Under the pieces are notes generated by a model that worked only from the letters and a program-made list of their open reading frames with translations, was not told the DNA's origin and ran no database searches. DNA of 64,000 nucleotides from Actinomycetales bacterium (GTDB lineage Bacteria > Actinomycetota > Actinomycetes > Mycobacteriales > Micromonosporaceae), in assembly GCA_002919305.1 (NCBI GenBank), contig PKFB01000022.1, forward strand, positions 1 to 64,000. Reading direction: 5' to 3'. This document shows, piece by piece, positions 55,608-64,000 of the stretch. A program made the position numbers and the translations under genes. Position 1 is the stretch's first letter, and the number at the start of each line of letters is the position of its first letter.

Positions 55608-56726
55608 TCACGGCGAGCCGTTGACAACGCCATCCAGCGCATCGGCCAGGGCGAGGAGGCGCCGACACTCGGCGAGGAGCCGGTCACGGAGCGGAGTCGC
55701 CTGGGCGGCGAATTCCCGCTGCGCGGCGGCGAATTCGGCGCGGCCGGCGGCGGTCTCCACACACACCGGGGATAACCCCAAGCCACGCAGGTCGTACGGC
55801 GAGGCCCGCATGTCCAAAACGCGGATCTGCCTGGCCAACGCAAAACAATCGGCGATCAGGTCGCTCCCCACCAGGGGGGACAGCTTGTAAGCCAGCTTGT
55901 ACAGGTCCATGTTGGCGTGCAAACACCCCGGCTGCTCCAGCTCCGGCTGCAGTTCCCGGGTTGGTTGAAGCACGTTGAGCGGCCGTGCCGGTGGGGTGAA
56001 GAAACGGAACGCATCGAAATGACTGCACCGTACGCCTCGCTCCTCCACCACACGCGCGGTCTCCTCCTCAGACAGCCGTAACGGCCAGGCGGCGTGTCGT
56101 ACCTGACTCGCCGGCAGTTTGTAAACCATCGCCCACTCATGCATGCCGAAACACCCGAAGTACGGGGTACGCCCGGCGGTGCGTTCGAGGAGTTGGGTGA
56201 TCCACTCCAGGGAGCTGCGGCGCCGTTGGAGCAGCTGGAACGACAACGTGGCACCGGACGCGCCGCGCGTTGCCGGGTGCGCCGGGGACGAGGATTCAAG
56301 GGCAGGGGTGGGCGAAGATTCGTACGCCGATGCTGAGGCGTGATCCCGCGCGCCCCGATCCACCGTGCGCGAAACAGCGGCGTTGTCGAAGACCCCAGCG
56401 GGAATCTCCATAGGGATCGGGGTAAGTACGTAGTGAGGCCCGAGCTCGGCCGGATCGGCTCCCTCCAGGACGACGCCCAAACCAGGGTGCCAGCGGCGGA
56501 GTTGGGCTGGTCGGAACGAATAGTAGGTAAATAGAAAATCCTCAACCGGATGCTTCTCGCCCCGTCGGCGCCGCTCCAGATGCGGACCGAGCCAGGCATC
56601 CACCCGTTCCTGGTGCAACCGGCGACGTTCACGCCACTCACGCAGGGACATGACCTGTGTGTGAGGGAAGGGCTGCGCCTGCGGCGTCACAGCCACTGGA
56701 GCGGGAGGTACTGGAGCCGAAGTCAC
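55608..56726 (-). CDS. Conserved actinobacterial protein often labelled 3-methyladenine DNA glycosylase
   Basis: About 372 aa. The core begins SLREWRERRRLHQERVDAWLGPHLERRRRGEKHPVEDFLFTYYSFRP and continues with FGCFGMHEWAMVYKL, RCSHFDAFRFFTPPARPLN, GCLHANMDLYKLAYKLSP and DLRGLGLSPVCVETAAGRAEF. I recall homologues carrying the glycosylase label in databases, but I see no helix-hairpin-helix or other clear glycosylase signature, so that label is doubtful. The GTG at 56726 follows GAGG at ~9 bp; GTG at 56735 is an alternative. Divergent from the FAH gene. Confidence 0.75.
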   Translation of the reverse strand: MTSAPVPPAPVAVTPQAQPFPHTQVMSLREWRERRRLHQERVDAWLGPHLERRRRGEKHPVEDFLFTYYSFRPAQLRRWHPGLGVVLEGADPAELGPHYVLTPIPMEIPAGVFDNAAVSRTVDRGARDHASASAYESSPTPALESSSPAHPATRGASGATLSFQLLQRRRSSLEWITQLLERTAGRTPYFGCFGMHEWAMVYKLPASQVRHAAWPLRLSEEETARVVEERGVRCSHFDAFRFFTPPARPLNVLQPTRELQPELEQPGCLHANMDLYKLAYKLSPLVGSDLIADCFALARQIRVLDMRASPYDLRGLGLSPVCVETAAGRAEFAAAQREFAAQATPLRDRLLAECRRLLALADALDGVVNGSP

Positions 56727-56877
56727 CGCGGTCACGCCTCGAAGAATAGGTCCGCCGTGGTGATCGAAGCACTGACCGGGCAGGTTGCCGCTGAGGCGCT
56801 CAAGCGGGCGGGTAGCGTTCGGCACAGCGCCGAGTTCGGGTCGGCGTGTCACAGAACGCCAGCGCCACGCGGAGGTC

Positions 56878-57672
56878 ATGGTCGTGCGCATCGCACGCTT
56901 CGCTCATCCAGGCGGAATGTCATTCGGCGCGGTCGAGGGGAACGCAGCCGCCGGCTCCAGTGGACTCACCGTGGCCGAGATCGATGGGCTTCCGTTCGGT
57001 CAGGTCACTTTCACCGGCCAGCGGTGGGCATTGGCCGATGTACGCCTGCTGTCCCCGATCCTGCCCAGCAAGGTGGTGTGTGTCGGGCGTAACTACGCCG
57101 AGCACGCCGCCGAGCATGGTGCGCAGGTGCCGTCCGAGCCCTTGCTGTTCCTCAAGCCGTCCACGGCCGTCATCGGTCCTGGAGACGCGATCAGGCTCCC
57201 ACCCCAGTCCAAGCAGGTCGAACACGAAGCGGAGCTGGCGGTGGTGATCGGACCTCCCGGTGCCCGCCGGGCCGATCGGGAACAAGCCGCCCGCGCCATA
57301 TTCGGCTACACCTGCGCCAACGATGTCACCGCACGGGACCTGCAGCGCTCCGATGGCCAATGGACCCGTGCCAAGGGATTCGACTCCTTCTGTCCTTTGG
57401 GCCCTTGGATCGTCACGGACCTCGACCCCTCGGACCTTGAGGTGCGGTGCGAGGTCAATGAGGAGGTGCGGCAGCTGGGGCGGACAAAGGACATGGTCTT
57501 TGACATCCCCGCGCTGATCTCCTACATATCCCACGTCATGACACTGCTCCCCGGTGATGTGATCCTCACCGGGACCCCTGCAGGAGTCGGCCCGCTGACC
57601 GCCGGCGACAAGGTGGCGGTGCGGATCACGGGCATCGGCACATTGAGTAACCAGGTGGTGACCCTTGACTGA
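56878..57672 (+). CDS. Fumarylacetoacetate hydrolase family protein
   Basis: 264 aa. FAH fold with [31 protein letters not shown], metal ligands in [13 protein letters not shown] and [10 protein letters not shown], and [15 protein letters not shown]. Such proteins hydrolyse or decarboxylate acylpyruvates; the substrate here is unknown. The ATG follows GCGGAGGTC. Its last 8 bases overlap the TTG start of gltX, a coupling I recall as common in actinobacteria. Confidence 0.9.
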   Translation: MVVRIARFAHPGGMSFGAVEGNAAAGSSGLTVAEIDGLPFGQVTFTGQRWALADVRLLSPILPSKVVCVGRNYAEHAAEHGAQVPSEPLLFLKPSTAVIGPGDAIRLPPQSKQVEHEAELAVVIGPPGARRADREQAARAIFGYTCANDVTARDLQRSDGQWTRAKGFDSFCPLGPWIVTDLDPSDLEVRCEVNEEVRQLGRTKDMVFDIPALISYISHVMTLLPGDVILTGTPAGVGPLTAGDKVAVRITGIGTLSNQVVTLD

Positions 57673-59134
57673 CTCCATTCGTGTCCGTTTTTGTCCGTCG
57701 CCCACCGGTGTCCCGCATGTCGGGCTGGTGCGTACCGCCCTGTTCAACTGGGCCTTTGCCCGACACCACAAGGGCGCTTACGTCTTCCGGATTGAGGACA
57801 CCGACGCCGCGCGGGACAGTGAAGAGTCGTACCAGATGCTCCTGGAGACGCTCCGTTGGCTAGGGCTGGACTGGGACGAGGGCCCGGACATCGGAGGGCC
57901 CTACGGGCCGTACCGGCAAAGCGAGCGGCGCGACATCTACGCCGATATCGCTCGGCGGCTGGTGGAGGCGGGGTACGCGTATGAGTCGTACTCAACCCCG
58001 GAGGAGATCGAAGCGCGGCACCGGGCGGCTGGGCGCGATCCCAAACTGGGTTACGACAACTTCGATCGGACCCTCACCAAGGAGCAGATCGAGCGTTTTC
58101 GCGCTGAGGGGCGTCAGCCCGTGCTTCGTCTGCGGATGCCCGATGAGGACATCACCTGGAATGACCTGATCCGGGGGGAGGTCACGTTCCGGGCCGGCAC
58201 GGTGCCCGACTACGTCATCGTCCGTGCCAACGGCGATCCGCTCTACACACTGGTCAACCCGGTTGACGACGCATTGATGCGGATCACCCACGTGCTTCGG
58301 GGGGAGGATCTCCTGCCCTCCACGCCCCGTCAGATCGCGCTGTACCGCGCGCTGATTGACATCGGTGTGACGGACCGGGTGCCTCAGTTTGGTCACCTGC
58401 CGTACGTGATGGGGGAGGGCAACAAGAAGCTCTCCAAGCGGGATCCCGCCAGCGATCTAATGGCGTACCGCCGGCAGGGTTACCTGCCCGAAGGGCTGCT
58501 GAACTACCTCGCCCTGCTGGGATGGGCGATCGCCCCGGACCGGGACGTGTTCACCATCGAGGAGATGGTGGAGGCGTTCGATATCACCAAGGTGAGCCCG
58601 AATCCCGCCCGGTTCGACCCCAAGAAGTGTGAGGCGATTAACGCTGAGCACATCCGCCGTCTGTCAACGGAGGAGTTCGCCCGACGCCTGAGGCCTTACC
58701 TGGCTGAGGCCGGGCTGATCAGCGCCGAGCCCACCTCGGCGGAGCAGGAGCTGGTCACCGCGGCCGCTCCGTTGGTTCAGGAGCGGGTGACGGTGCTCTC
58801 ACAGGGCGCGGACATGCTCCGGTTCCTGTTCATCGCTGAGGAGGAGTTCAGTCCGGAGCCTGCCAGCGCTGAGAAGGCCTTGGGGGCCGACGCGGAGCCG
58901 ATCCTGCAGGCGGCGCTTCAGGCGTTGAGCCAGCTGTCTGAGTGGAACGCCTCAGCTATCGAGACGACGTTGAAACAGACGCTGGTGGAGGGCCTGGGAC
59001 TCAAACCACGGAAGGCGTTCGCGCCGGTCCGGGTGGCCGTCACCGGGCGTACCGTCTCTCCGCCGCTGTACGAGTCGATGGAGCTGCTCGGTCGGGAACG
59101 GTCTCTGGGGCGGCTCCAGCGAGCGATAAGCTGA
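57665..59134 (+). CDS. gltX: Glutamyl-tRNA synthetase
   Basis: 489-aa class I synthetase. [26 protein letters not shown] carries the HIGH-like motif (HVGL) and KLSKRDP the KMSKS-like motif. [15 protein letters not shown] and the C-terminal anticodon-binding helices are present. With GatCAB in the same window it is likely a non-discriminating enzyme that also charges tRNA-Gln with Glu. The TTG at 57665 is the only start that keeps the N-terminus; it overlaps the FAH stop. Followed by tRNA-Gln and tRNA-Glu genes. Confidence 0.95.
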   Translation: MTDSIRVRFCPSPTGVPHVGLVRTALFNWAFARHHKGAYVFRIEDTDAARDSEESYQMLLETLRWLGLDWDEGPDIGGPYGPYRQSERRDIYADIARRLVEAGYAYESYSTPEEIEARHRAAGRDPKLGYDNFDRTLTKEQIERFRAEGRQPVLRLRMPDEDITWNDLIRGEVTFRAGTVPDYVIVRANGDPLYTLVNPVDDALMRITHVLRGEDLLPSTPRQIALYRALIDIGVTDRVPQFGHLPYVMGEGNKKLSKRDPASDLMAYRRQGYLPEGLLNYLALLGWAIAPDRDVFTIEEMVEAFDITKVSPNPARFDPKKCEAINAEHIRRLSTEEFARRLRPYLAEAGLISAEPTSAEQELVTAAAPLVQERVTVLSQGADMLRFLFIAEEEFSPEPASAEKALGADAEPILQAALQALSQLSEWNASAIETTLKQTLVEGLGLKPRKAFAPVRVAVTGRTVSPPLYESMELLGRERSLGRLQRAIS

Positions 59135-59214
59135 TGCCGGACCCGGCGATCTGCCGTGTGATCCCTGGGTGATCCCCAAGAGGGGGAACCGGTTTGGGAA
59201 GGACGGAGGTCGTC

Positions 59215-59227
59215 AGGTACAGTACCT
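59215..59227. promoter_or_regulatory. Palindrome upstream of tRNA-Gln
   Basis: AGGTAC-A-GTACCT, 6-bp perfect arms, 21 bp before the tRNA-Gln gene. It includes TACAGT, a possible -10 box. Probably part of the tRNA promoter region. Confidence 0.35.
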
Positions 59228-59247
59228 AACCGGTGCGCGGGCCCCGA

Positions 59248-59319
59248 TGGGGTATGGGGTAATTGGCAGCCCGACGGATTCTGGCTCCGTTAGTCTAGGT
59301 TCGAGTCCTGGTACCCCAG
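59248..59319 (+). tRNA. tRNA-Gln (anticodon CTG)
   Basis: 72-nt cloverleaf: acceptor TGGGGTA pairs with TACCCCA, U8 present, anticodon stem ACGGA/TCCGT with loop TTCTGGC (anticodon CTG), T-loop GGTTCGAGTCC, discriminator G. CCA is not encoded. Twenty-two bases upstream of the first tRNA-Glu, likely in one transcript. Confidence 0.95.
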
Positions 59320-59341
59320 CTCCCGGCCCGCGCGCCGATGA

Positions 59342-59414
59342 GGCCCCGTCGTCTAGAGGCCTAGGACGCCGCCCTCTCAAGGCGGTAACGCCGGTTCGAA
59401 TCCGGTCGGGGCTA
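59342..59414 (+). tRNA. tRNA-Glu (anticodon CTC), copy 1
   Basis: 73-nt cloverleaf: acceptor GGCCCCG with CGGGGCT (a G-U first pair), U8, anticodon stem CCGCC/GGCGG with loop CTCTCAA (anticodon CTC), T-arm CCGGTTCGAATCCGG, discriminator A. CCA not encoded. Identical in sequence to copy 2 at 59921. Confidence 0.95.
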
Positions 59415-59920
59415 CATCTACGGGGCCGAGGTGTCTGCATGATGCGGGGCCGGTCCAAGTCACATTGCACGGCGGCTGAACCCGCAGTGCTTCTGGGTGT
59501 GAAGCAGGAATTCTGAAATCCCACCGTTTCCGCCTCGTAGGGCCACGTGGTGGTTTCGTGCCTGAAAACGCGTCAAGGCCTGTAATTGGGTCGGTGAGCT
59601 GAGCGCTGTCTCAGCCCGTCTCAACTGATCCTCACCGAACAGCACCGCGAACCAGTCGGGCGGTCGCGTTCGGAGCACCGGGGCGGGAAACGGTGATGAG
59701 GCCTTCAAGAAGGGGCCGGTACGCCCGCCGCGGCGGAGAGTGATACCCACGGCGAGAAAGGCCGTCAACGTCGCGGTGAAAGCGCCGCGGTGAGCGCTCC
59801 AGCGCCGCTTCCACCGAGGCTTTAAGGCCCGGGTGAAGCGTCGATGAGGGAGGCCACACCGGATGTGAGGGGCCTCCGGAACGAGCGGTTGAGCGAGTGC
59901 CGTATAGTCATGGCTCGTTC
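59415..59920. other. Spacer between two identical tRNA-Glu genes
   Basis: 506 bp. Minus-strand open frames here (for example one starting MWPPSSTLHPG near 59859 and another at 59768) lack ribosome binding sites and recognisable families; they might be remnants of one broken gene. TATAGT at 59903-59908, 13 bp before the second tRNA, is a plausible -10 box. Confidence 0.45.
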
Positions 59921-59993
59921 GGCCCCGTCGTCTAGAGGCCTAGGACGCCGCCCTCTCAAGGCGGTAACGCCGGTTCGAATCCGGTCGGGGCTA
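59921..59993 (+). tRNA. tRNA-Glu (anticodon CTC), copy 2
   Basis: Identical to the gene at 59342-59414 over all 73 nt. Followed by an intrinsic terminator hairpin at 60003. TATAGT upstream suggests its own promoter. Confidence 0.95.
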
Positions 59994-60414
59994 CCACTAC
60001 GCCGCGGCTGCCTCTCGGCAGCCGCGCGTATTTTCAAGCCCACCGCGCGAGTTACTCCACTGGGCACGACGCCTTCGACTCAGTAAGCGTCTTCGACTCA
60101 GAAAGCACCATCGGCTCTCCAGCGTCGCCTGACGCCACCGGATCTTCCCGCCGACCCGGGCAGTACTGCGGGGAGACCAGGGGAGATACAAGGGCCTGAG
60201 GAGAACCGAGCGTCTGAGTACCTGTTCACGGCTGTCCGAAAAGGCTGCTCAAGGCACGCGGGACCGCTTTTCAGCCGGTGAAGTACCGGGTGAAGCCGGG
60301 GAAGGACGGCGACCGGCTCCAGCGCCACGGTGCGGACGACGCGGCGGGCGTACCTCCGGCTTCATGCGCGACCATGGTGGGCGAAGCGGACCACCGGAGC
60401 GAAGGAGGGATGGC
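59994..60414. other. Gene-free region after tRNA-Glu
   Basis: 421 bp. It holds the tRNA terminator at 60003-60034 and an 18-bp-spaced repeat of CTTCGACTCAG (60073-60083, 60091-60101). No gene supported. Confidence 0.5.
60003..60034 (+). terminator. tRNA-Glu terminator
   Basis: CGCGGCTGCC, loop TCTC, GGCAGCCGCG, then CGTATTTT. Ten-bp perfect stem 10 bp past the tRNA. Confidence 0.8.
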
Positions 60415-60858
60415 GTGAGGATCGCGTATGGAGCCGACGACGAGAACGAGACCACGCGCGCGGTGATCGACTACCTCACCAAGGCGGGACATGAGGTGGT
60501 GCGCGTCACCGGATCGGACAAGTGGCCTGACATCGGTGAGGCGGTTGGACGAGCCGTCGCCACGGGGCAGACCGACTACGGCGTGGTCCTGTGCTGGACC
60601 GGTACCGGCACGGCGATCGCCGCCAACAAAGTGCCGGGAGTACGGGCCGCCCTGGCCTGGGAGCCCTGGATCGCCAAAGGCGCGCGGCTGTGGAACGACG
60701 CGAATGTGTTGGCCCTGAGCTTGAAGCGATTGGCGCCGGACGTGGCGGTGGAGGTCGTGCAGGCGTTCCTGGACACCACCACGCCCGACGCCGATGAGGC
60801 GGAGAACATCGCCCGACTCGGTGAACTGGACGGATCGGTGGCTAACCCTGTGGACTAG
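60415..60858 (+). CDS. RpiB/LacA/LacB-family sugar-phosphate isomerase
   Basis: 147 aa. MRIAYGADDENETTRAVIDYLTKAGHEV starts the Rossmann-like fold. CWTGTGTAIAANKVPGVRAAL corresponds to the RpiB phosphate/active-site loop with its Cys, and NDANVLALSLK follows. Probably interconverts ribose-5-P and ribulose-5-P or a related sugar phosphate; W in the CGSGIG-type loop is unusual, so substrate may differ. GGAGG before the GTG at 60415 fixes the start. Converges with ndgR. Confidence 0.85.
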   Translation: MRIAYGADDENETTRAVIDYLTKAGHEVVRVTGSDKWPDIGEAVGRAVATGQTDYGVVLCWTGTGTAIAANKVPGVRAALAWEPWIAKGARLWNDANVLALSLKRLAPDVAVEVVQAFLDTTTPDADEAENIARLGELDGSVANPVD

Positions 60859-60887
60859 CGTGATGAGGCCGGAAGTCGGCGTTCGTC

Positions 60888-61586
60888 TCACAGGCCGGAC
60901 AGCCGCTGGCCGGCGCGTACCACCGCCATGGCGTTGCGCTCGCCCGGCCGTCGCCCCAGACGCTCAATCGGGCCGGACACGCTGACGGCCGCGATGACCC
61001 GACCGTTCCGGTCGCGGACCGGGGCGGAGACGGACGCCACACCCGGCTCCCGTTCTCCCACGCTTTGGGCCCAACCCCGGCGTCGGACCTCAGCGAGGGT
61101 TCGAGCGGTGAACTTCGCCCGAGGCAGTATCGGCATGACCGCTTCAGGTGGTTCCCAGGCCAGCAGGACCTGGGCCGCGGAGCCCGCCACCATGGGAAGT
61201 ACGGCGCCCACGGGCACGGTGTCTCGCAACCCGCTGGCCCGTTCCGCAGCGGCTACACAGATACGCTCGTCGGCACGCCGAAGGTACAGCTGCGCGCTTT
61301 CACCGGTCTGGTCACGAAGCGCGGCGAGTACCGGTTCGGCGGCGGCGAGCAAGACATCCGGTGCGGCGTTAGCCAACTCCCCTAGTCGGGGACCCGGACG
61401 CCAGCGGCCGTAGGGATCGCGAACCAGCAGCCGATGGATCTCCAGCGCCTGCGCCAGCCGGTGCGCGGTGGCGCGGGGCAGCTTGGTCCGTTCCACCAGC
61501 TCGGCCAGGCTCGCTCCCTCCACGCAGGCCTCGAGGATGAGGACGGCCTTGTCCAGGACACCGACCCCGCTGATACTCTGTCCCAC
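60888..61586 (-). CDS. ndgR: IclR-family regulator, NdgR/LtbR type
   Basis: 232 aa. N-terminal winged helix ([43 protein letters not shown]), then the IclR effector domain ([54 protein letters not shown]). Divergent from leuCD, which is the known setting of NdgR/AreB in Streptomyces and LtbR in Corynebacterium, regulators of leuCD and amino-acid metabolism. The GTG at 61586 is preferred; an ATG at 61607 lies within the operator-like sequence. It probably represses leuCD and, by the shared site, may act at cimA. Confidence 0.85.
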   Translation of the reverse strand: MGQSISGVGVLDKAVLILEACVEGASLAELVERTKLPRATAHRLAQALEIHRLLVRDPYGRWRPGPRLGELANAAPDVLLAAAEPVLAALRDQTGESAQLYLRRADERICVAAAERASGLRDTVPVGAVLPMVAGSAAQVLLAWEPPEAVMPILPRAKFTARTLAEVRRRGWAQSVGEREPGVASVSAPVRDRNGRVIAAVSVSGPIERLGRRPGERNAMAVVRAGQRLSGL

Positions 61587-61600
61587 AGACCGAAACCTAC

Positions 61601-61619
61601 CTCCCATAATTCGGGATGT
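61601..61619. promoter_or_regulatory. Operator-like inverted repeat between ndgR and leuC
   Basis: TCCCATAATTCGGGA (61602-61616) is an imperfect palindrome in the 52-bp divergent promoter region. With flanks it matches the element at 53565-53583 upstream of cimA in 16 of 19 positions. Best candidate for the NdgR binding site. Confidence 0.65.
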
Positions 61620-61638
61620 CCACAACGTGGGAGATGCA

Positions 61639-63033
61639 ATGGGGCGCACGCTCGCTGAGAAAGTCTGGGACGACCATCTGGTGCGGTCGGCACCGGGAGA
61701 ACCGGACCTGCTCTATATCGACCTGCACCTGCTCCATGAGGTCACAAGTCCTCAGGCCTTCGACGGGCTGCGGCTGGCCGGGCGCAAGGTACGCAGGCCG
61801 GAGTTGACTCTGGCGACAGAGGACCACAACACCCCCACCGACAATCTCCTCCAGATCGTCGACCCGATCTCGCGGAAGCAGATCGAGACGCTGCGCCGTA
61901 ACTGTGAGGAGTTCGGCATCCGGCTGCACCCACTCGGTGACGCTGAGCAGGGCATTGTTCACGTCATCGGTCCCCAGCTGGGGCTCACCCAGCCTGGTAT
62001 GACCATCGTCTGTGGGGACTCCCACACCTCCACGCACGGCGCCTTCGGAGCACTGGCCTTCGGCATCGGGACCAGCGAGGTGGAGCACGTGCTGGCGACC
62101 CAGACGTTGCCGCAGGCCAAGCTCAAGACCATGTCGGTGACCGCGACCGGCCAACTGCGGGAGGGGGTTACGGCCAAAGACCTGATCCTGGCCCTGATCT
62201 CGCAGGTAGGCACCGGTGGCGGTCGGGGCCACGTGGTGGAGTACCGCGGAGAGGCGTTCTCCAGCCTGTCCATGGAAGGCCGCATGACGGTGGCGAACAT
62301 GTCCATCGAATGGGGCGCCAAGGCAGGCATGTTCGCCCCCGACGACACCACCTTCGCCTACCTGGAGGGCCGTCCACACGCCCCCCGTGGGGCAGCCTGG
62401 GAGCGTGCGCTGGACTACTGGCGTAGCCTGGCCACCGATCCCGACGCGACGTTCGACACCGAGGTCGTGCTGGATGCCTCAGCGGTCTCCCCATTCGTCA
62501 CGTGGGGCACCAACCCGGGACAGGGCGTACCGCTGGACGGCGCGGTGCCGGATCCGGCGAGCTTCACCGACCCGGTCGAGCGCGCCGCCGCCGAACGCGC
62601 GCTCCAGTACATGGACCTGGAGCCCGGCACGCCGATGCGCGACATCGCCGTCGACGTGGTCTTCCTCGGCTCTTGCACCAACGGACGGATCGAGGACCTG
62701 CGGGCCGCCGCCGAGGTACTCCGGGGCCGCAAGGTCGCGCCCGGGGTCAAGATGATGGTGGTCCCCGGTTCGGCGAAGGTCCGGGCGCAGGCGGAGGCCG
62801 AAGGGCTGCATGAGGTGTTCATCAAGGCCGGGGCCGAGTGGCGCTTCGCGGGCTGCTCTATGTGCCTGGGCATGAACCCTGACAAACTCACCCCGGGCGC
62901 TCGTTCCGCCTCCACCTCGAACCGTAACTTCGAGGGCCGCCAGGGCCCCGGCGGCCGGACGCACCTGGTCTCTCCCCCGGTGGCCGCCGCGACCGCGATC
63001 GTTGGCCGGCTGGCCGCTCCGTCCGACCTGTAG
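61639..63033 (+). CDS. leuC: 3-isopropylmalate dehydratase large subunit
   Basis: 464-aa aconitase-family subunit. [4Fe-4S] ligands in [10 protein letters not shown] and [45 protein letters not shown] and [15 protein letters not shown] complete the signature. The ATG at 61639 follows GGGAGA; the longer frame runs through the regulator region. Works with LeuD; the gene pair is 11 bp apart. Confidence 0.96.
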   Translation: MGRTLAEKVWDDHLVRSAPGEPDLLYIDLHLLHEVTSPQAFDGLRLAGRKVRRPELTLATEDHNTPTDNLLQIVDPISRKQIETLRRNCEEFGIRLHPLGDAEQGIVHVIGPQLGLTQPGMTIVCGDSHTSTHGAFGALAFGIGTSEVEHVLATQTLPQAKLKTMSVTATGQLREGVTAKDLILALISQVGTGGGRGHVVEYRGEAFSSLSMEGRMTVANMSIEWGAKAGMFAPDDTTFAYLEGRPHAPRGAAWERALDYWRSLATDPDATFDTEVVLDASAVSPFVTWGTNPGQGVPLDGAVPDPASFTDPVERAAAERALQYMDLEPGTPMRDIAVDVVFLGSCTNGRIEDLRAAAEVLRGRKVAPGVKMMVVPGSAKVRAQAEAEGLHEVFIKAGAEWRFAGCSMCLGMNPDKLTPGARSASTSNRNFEGRQGPGGRTHLVSPPVAAATAIVGRLAAPSDL

Positions 63034-63044
63034 GAGCACCGACC

Positions 63045-63641
63045 ATGGAGAAGTTCACCGTTCACACCGGCCGCGGCGCACCGCTCCGGCGGTCCAATGT
63101 GGACACAGATCAGATCATTCCCGCCGAGTACCTCAAGCGGGTCACCCGTACCGGCTTCGCCGACGGTTTGTTCGCCGCCTGGCGTTCCGACCCGTCCTTC
63201 GTGCTCAACCTCCCCCAGTACGCGAACGTCAGCGTGCTGGTCGCCGGGCCGGACTTCGGCACTGGTTCGTCTCGGGAGCACGCGGTATGGGCGCTTCAGG
63301 ACTACGGTTTCCGGGCCGTCATCTCGCCCCGGTTCGGGGACATCTTCCGGGGCAACGCCCTCAAGGGCGGGTTGCTGCCGGTAGAGCTGCCCCAGGACGC
63401 GGTGGATTGGCTGTGGGACCAGCTGGAGGCGAACCCGGATATGCCGATCACGGTTGATCTGCATGCCCGGGAGGTACGCGCGGGCGAGAAGACCTGGCCG
63501 TTCCCCCTCGATGACTTCAGCCGTTGGCGGCTGCTGGAAGGGCTCGACGACATCGGCCTGACCCTGCGGCACGAGGCGGACATCACCGCCTACGAGGAGC
63601 GGCGGGCCGACTGGCTGCCCCGCACCATCCCAGCGCTGTGA
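63045..63641 (+). CDS. leuD: 3-isopropylmalate dehydratase small subunit
   Basis: 198 aa swivel domain: [63 protein letters not shown]. Completes the isopropylmalate isomerase with LeuC. AGGAG lies upstream of the ATG. Followed by a strong terminator before the HU gene. Confidence 0.96.
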   Translation: MEKFTVHTGRGAPLRRSNVDTDQIIPAEYLKRVTRTGFADGLFAAWRSDPSFVLNLPQYANVSVLVAGPDFGTGSSREHAVWALQDYGFRAVISPRFGDIFRGNALKGGLLPVELPQDAVDWLWDQLEANPDMPITVDLHAREVRAGEKTWPFPLDDFSRWRLLEGLDDIGLTLRHEADITAYEERRADWLPRTIPAL

Positions 63642-63968
63642 CGCGGCGCCGTCCGCGTACCCCGGGCGTACCGGTGGTACGTGCCGGAAGGCGTGGCGGC
63701 CGGCCGTGACCGCCTGACGACGTCTGATCGCGTGAGGGGCCACCCGAACCAGCCCGGGTGGCCCCTCACGCGTTCTTTTTTCCTTGCCCCGCAACGGATC
63801 CAGCCCGCCTGGCCGCCATCCCAGGGCGATTTGGAGGGGTAGCTGGCTCTTGCGAAATCCGTTACGACACAAGGTTTTTTCGCGGATATGTTTGTATGGA
63901 GCCAGTTTGCGGCATACGGTGCGCGCAGATGACCTGTCAAGGTCAGCCGCATCTCGGGAGGGATTGTC
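63642..63968. other. leuD-HU intergenic region
   Basis: 327 bp. Contains the leuD terminator (63729-63781). The right half is the promoter and leader of the HU gene; TTTTTTCGCGG and TTGTATGG near 63875-63900 may include promoter elements, but I cannot assign them. Confidence 0.5.
63729..63781 (+). terminator. leuCD terminator
   Basis: A 17-bp perfect stem (63729-63745 with 63756-63772; arm begins CGCGTGAGGGGCC), 10-base loop, then TTCTTTTTT. The strongest intrinsic terminator in the window. Confidence 0.92.
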
Positions 63969-64000
63969 GTGAACAAGGGCGAGCTCATCGACGCGCTTAC
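63969..64000 (+). CDS. HU-family DNA-binding protein (5' end only)
   Basis: GTG at 63969 after GGGAGGG gives MNKGELIDAL before the window ends. This N-terminus and the place just after leuD are typical of the actinobacterial HU gene (hupB-like). Only the first ~10 codons are visible. Confidence 0.75.
   Translation, partial: MNKGELIDAL

Noticed and set aside
59460..59859. Minus-strand ORFs between the two tRNA-Glu genes
   Set aside because: Overlapping short frames, no ribosome binding site; at most a decayed gene.

Overview
This is a GC-rich chromosomal window from an actinobacterium. The evidence is the gene order (cysteine desulfurase-mnmA-MetE-like-ligA, gatCAB, ilvBNC-serA-leuB-cimA, FAH-gltX-tRNA, IclR/leuCD/HU), frequent GTG and TTG starts, GGAGG-type ribosome binding sites, and mycobacterial-type AhpC/AhpD. 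It is most like a Streptosporangiales or Streptomyces-type organism, but the genus cannot be fixed from sequence alone.

Layout. 0-13 kb: DUF4190-type membrane protein, cysteine desulfurase, tRNA 2-thiouridylase MnmA, a MetE-like protein, DNA ligase LigA, a GGDEF-EAL protein, and the gatCAB amidotransferase operon closed by a strong hairpin. 13-18.7 kb: membrane metallophosphoesterase, PQQ-type sugar dehydrogenase lipoprotein, a roughly 1 kb gene-poor stretch, a D-2-hydroxyacid dehydrogenase and a small PH-domain protein. 18.7-33.4 kb: a large [NiFe]-hydrogenase island made of two convergent transcription units. The plus unit is PadR regulator, SIS protein, HypC-like protein, second SIS protein, HypF. 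The minus unit is an unknown 468-aa protein, maturation protease, HypA, small and large subunits of a group 1h (high-affinity, atmospheric H2) hydrogenase, NifU-like protein, a DUF5947-like protein, two small proteins, HypC, HypD, HypE. Most junctions overlap by 4-8 bp, so translation is tightly coupled. 33.7-64 kb: mainly branched-chain amino acid, serine and glycine biosynthesis (glyA, ilvD, ilvB, ilvN, ilvC, serA, leuB, ilvE, cimA, leuC, leuD), interleaved with a second EAL protein, AhpC/AhpD, FAH hydrolase, gltX, three tRNA genes, an RpiB-like isomerase and an NdgR-type IclR regulator. The first codons of an HU gene lie at the right edge.

Regulation can be read at several points. ilvB and cimA each follow a short leader peptide with a run of branched-chain residues and a Rho-independent terminator, as in transcription attenuation. 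The ndgR-leuC intergenic region and the region before cimA share a nearly identical operator-like sequence (16 of 19 bases), with a related second copy 20 bp downstream at cimA. This suggests that one IclR-type regulator controls both.

The least explained part is the hydrogenase island. Two sedoheptulose-7-phosphate-isomerase-like SIS proteins flank a HypC paralogue and have lost different, complementary sets of the residues expected for catalysis. Several further conserved but uncharacterised small proteins sit with the structural genes. HypB and HypX are not in the window.
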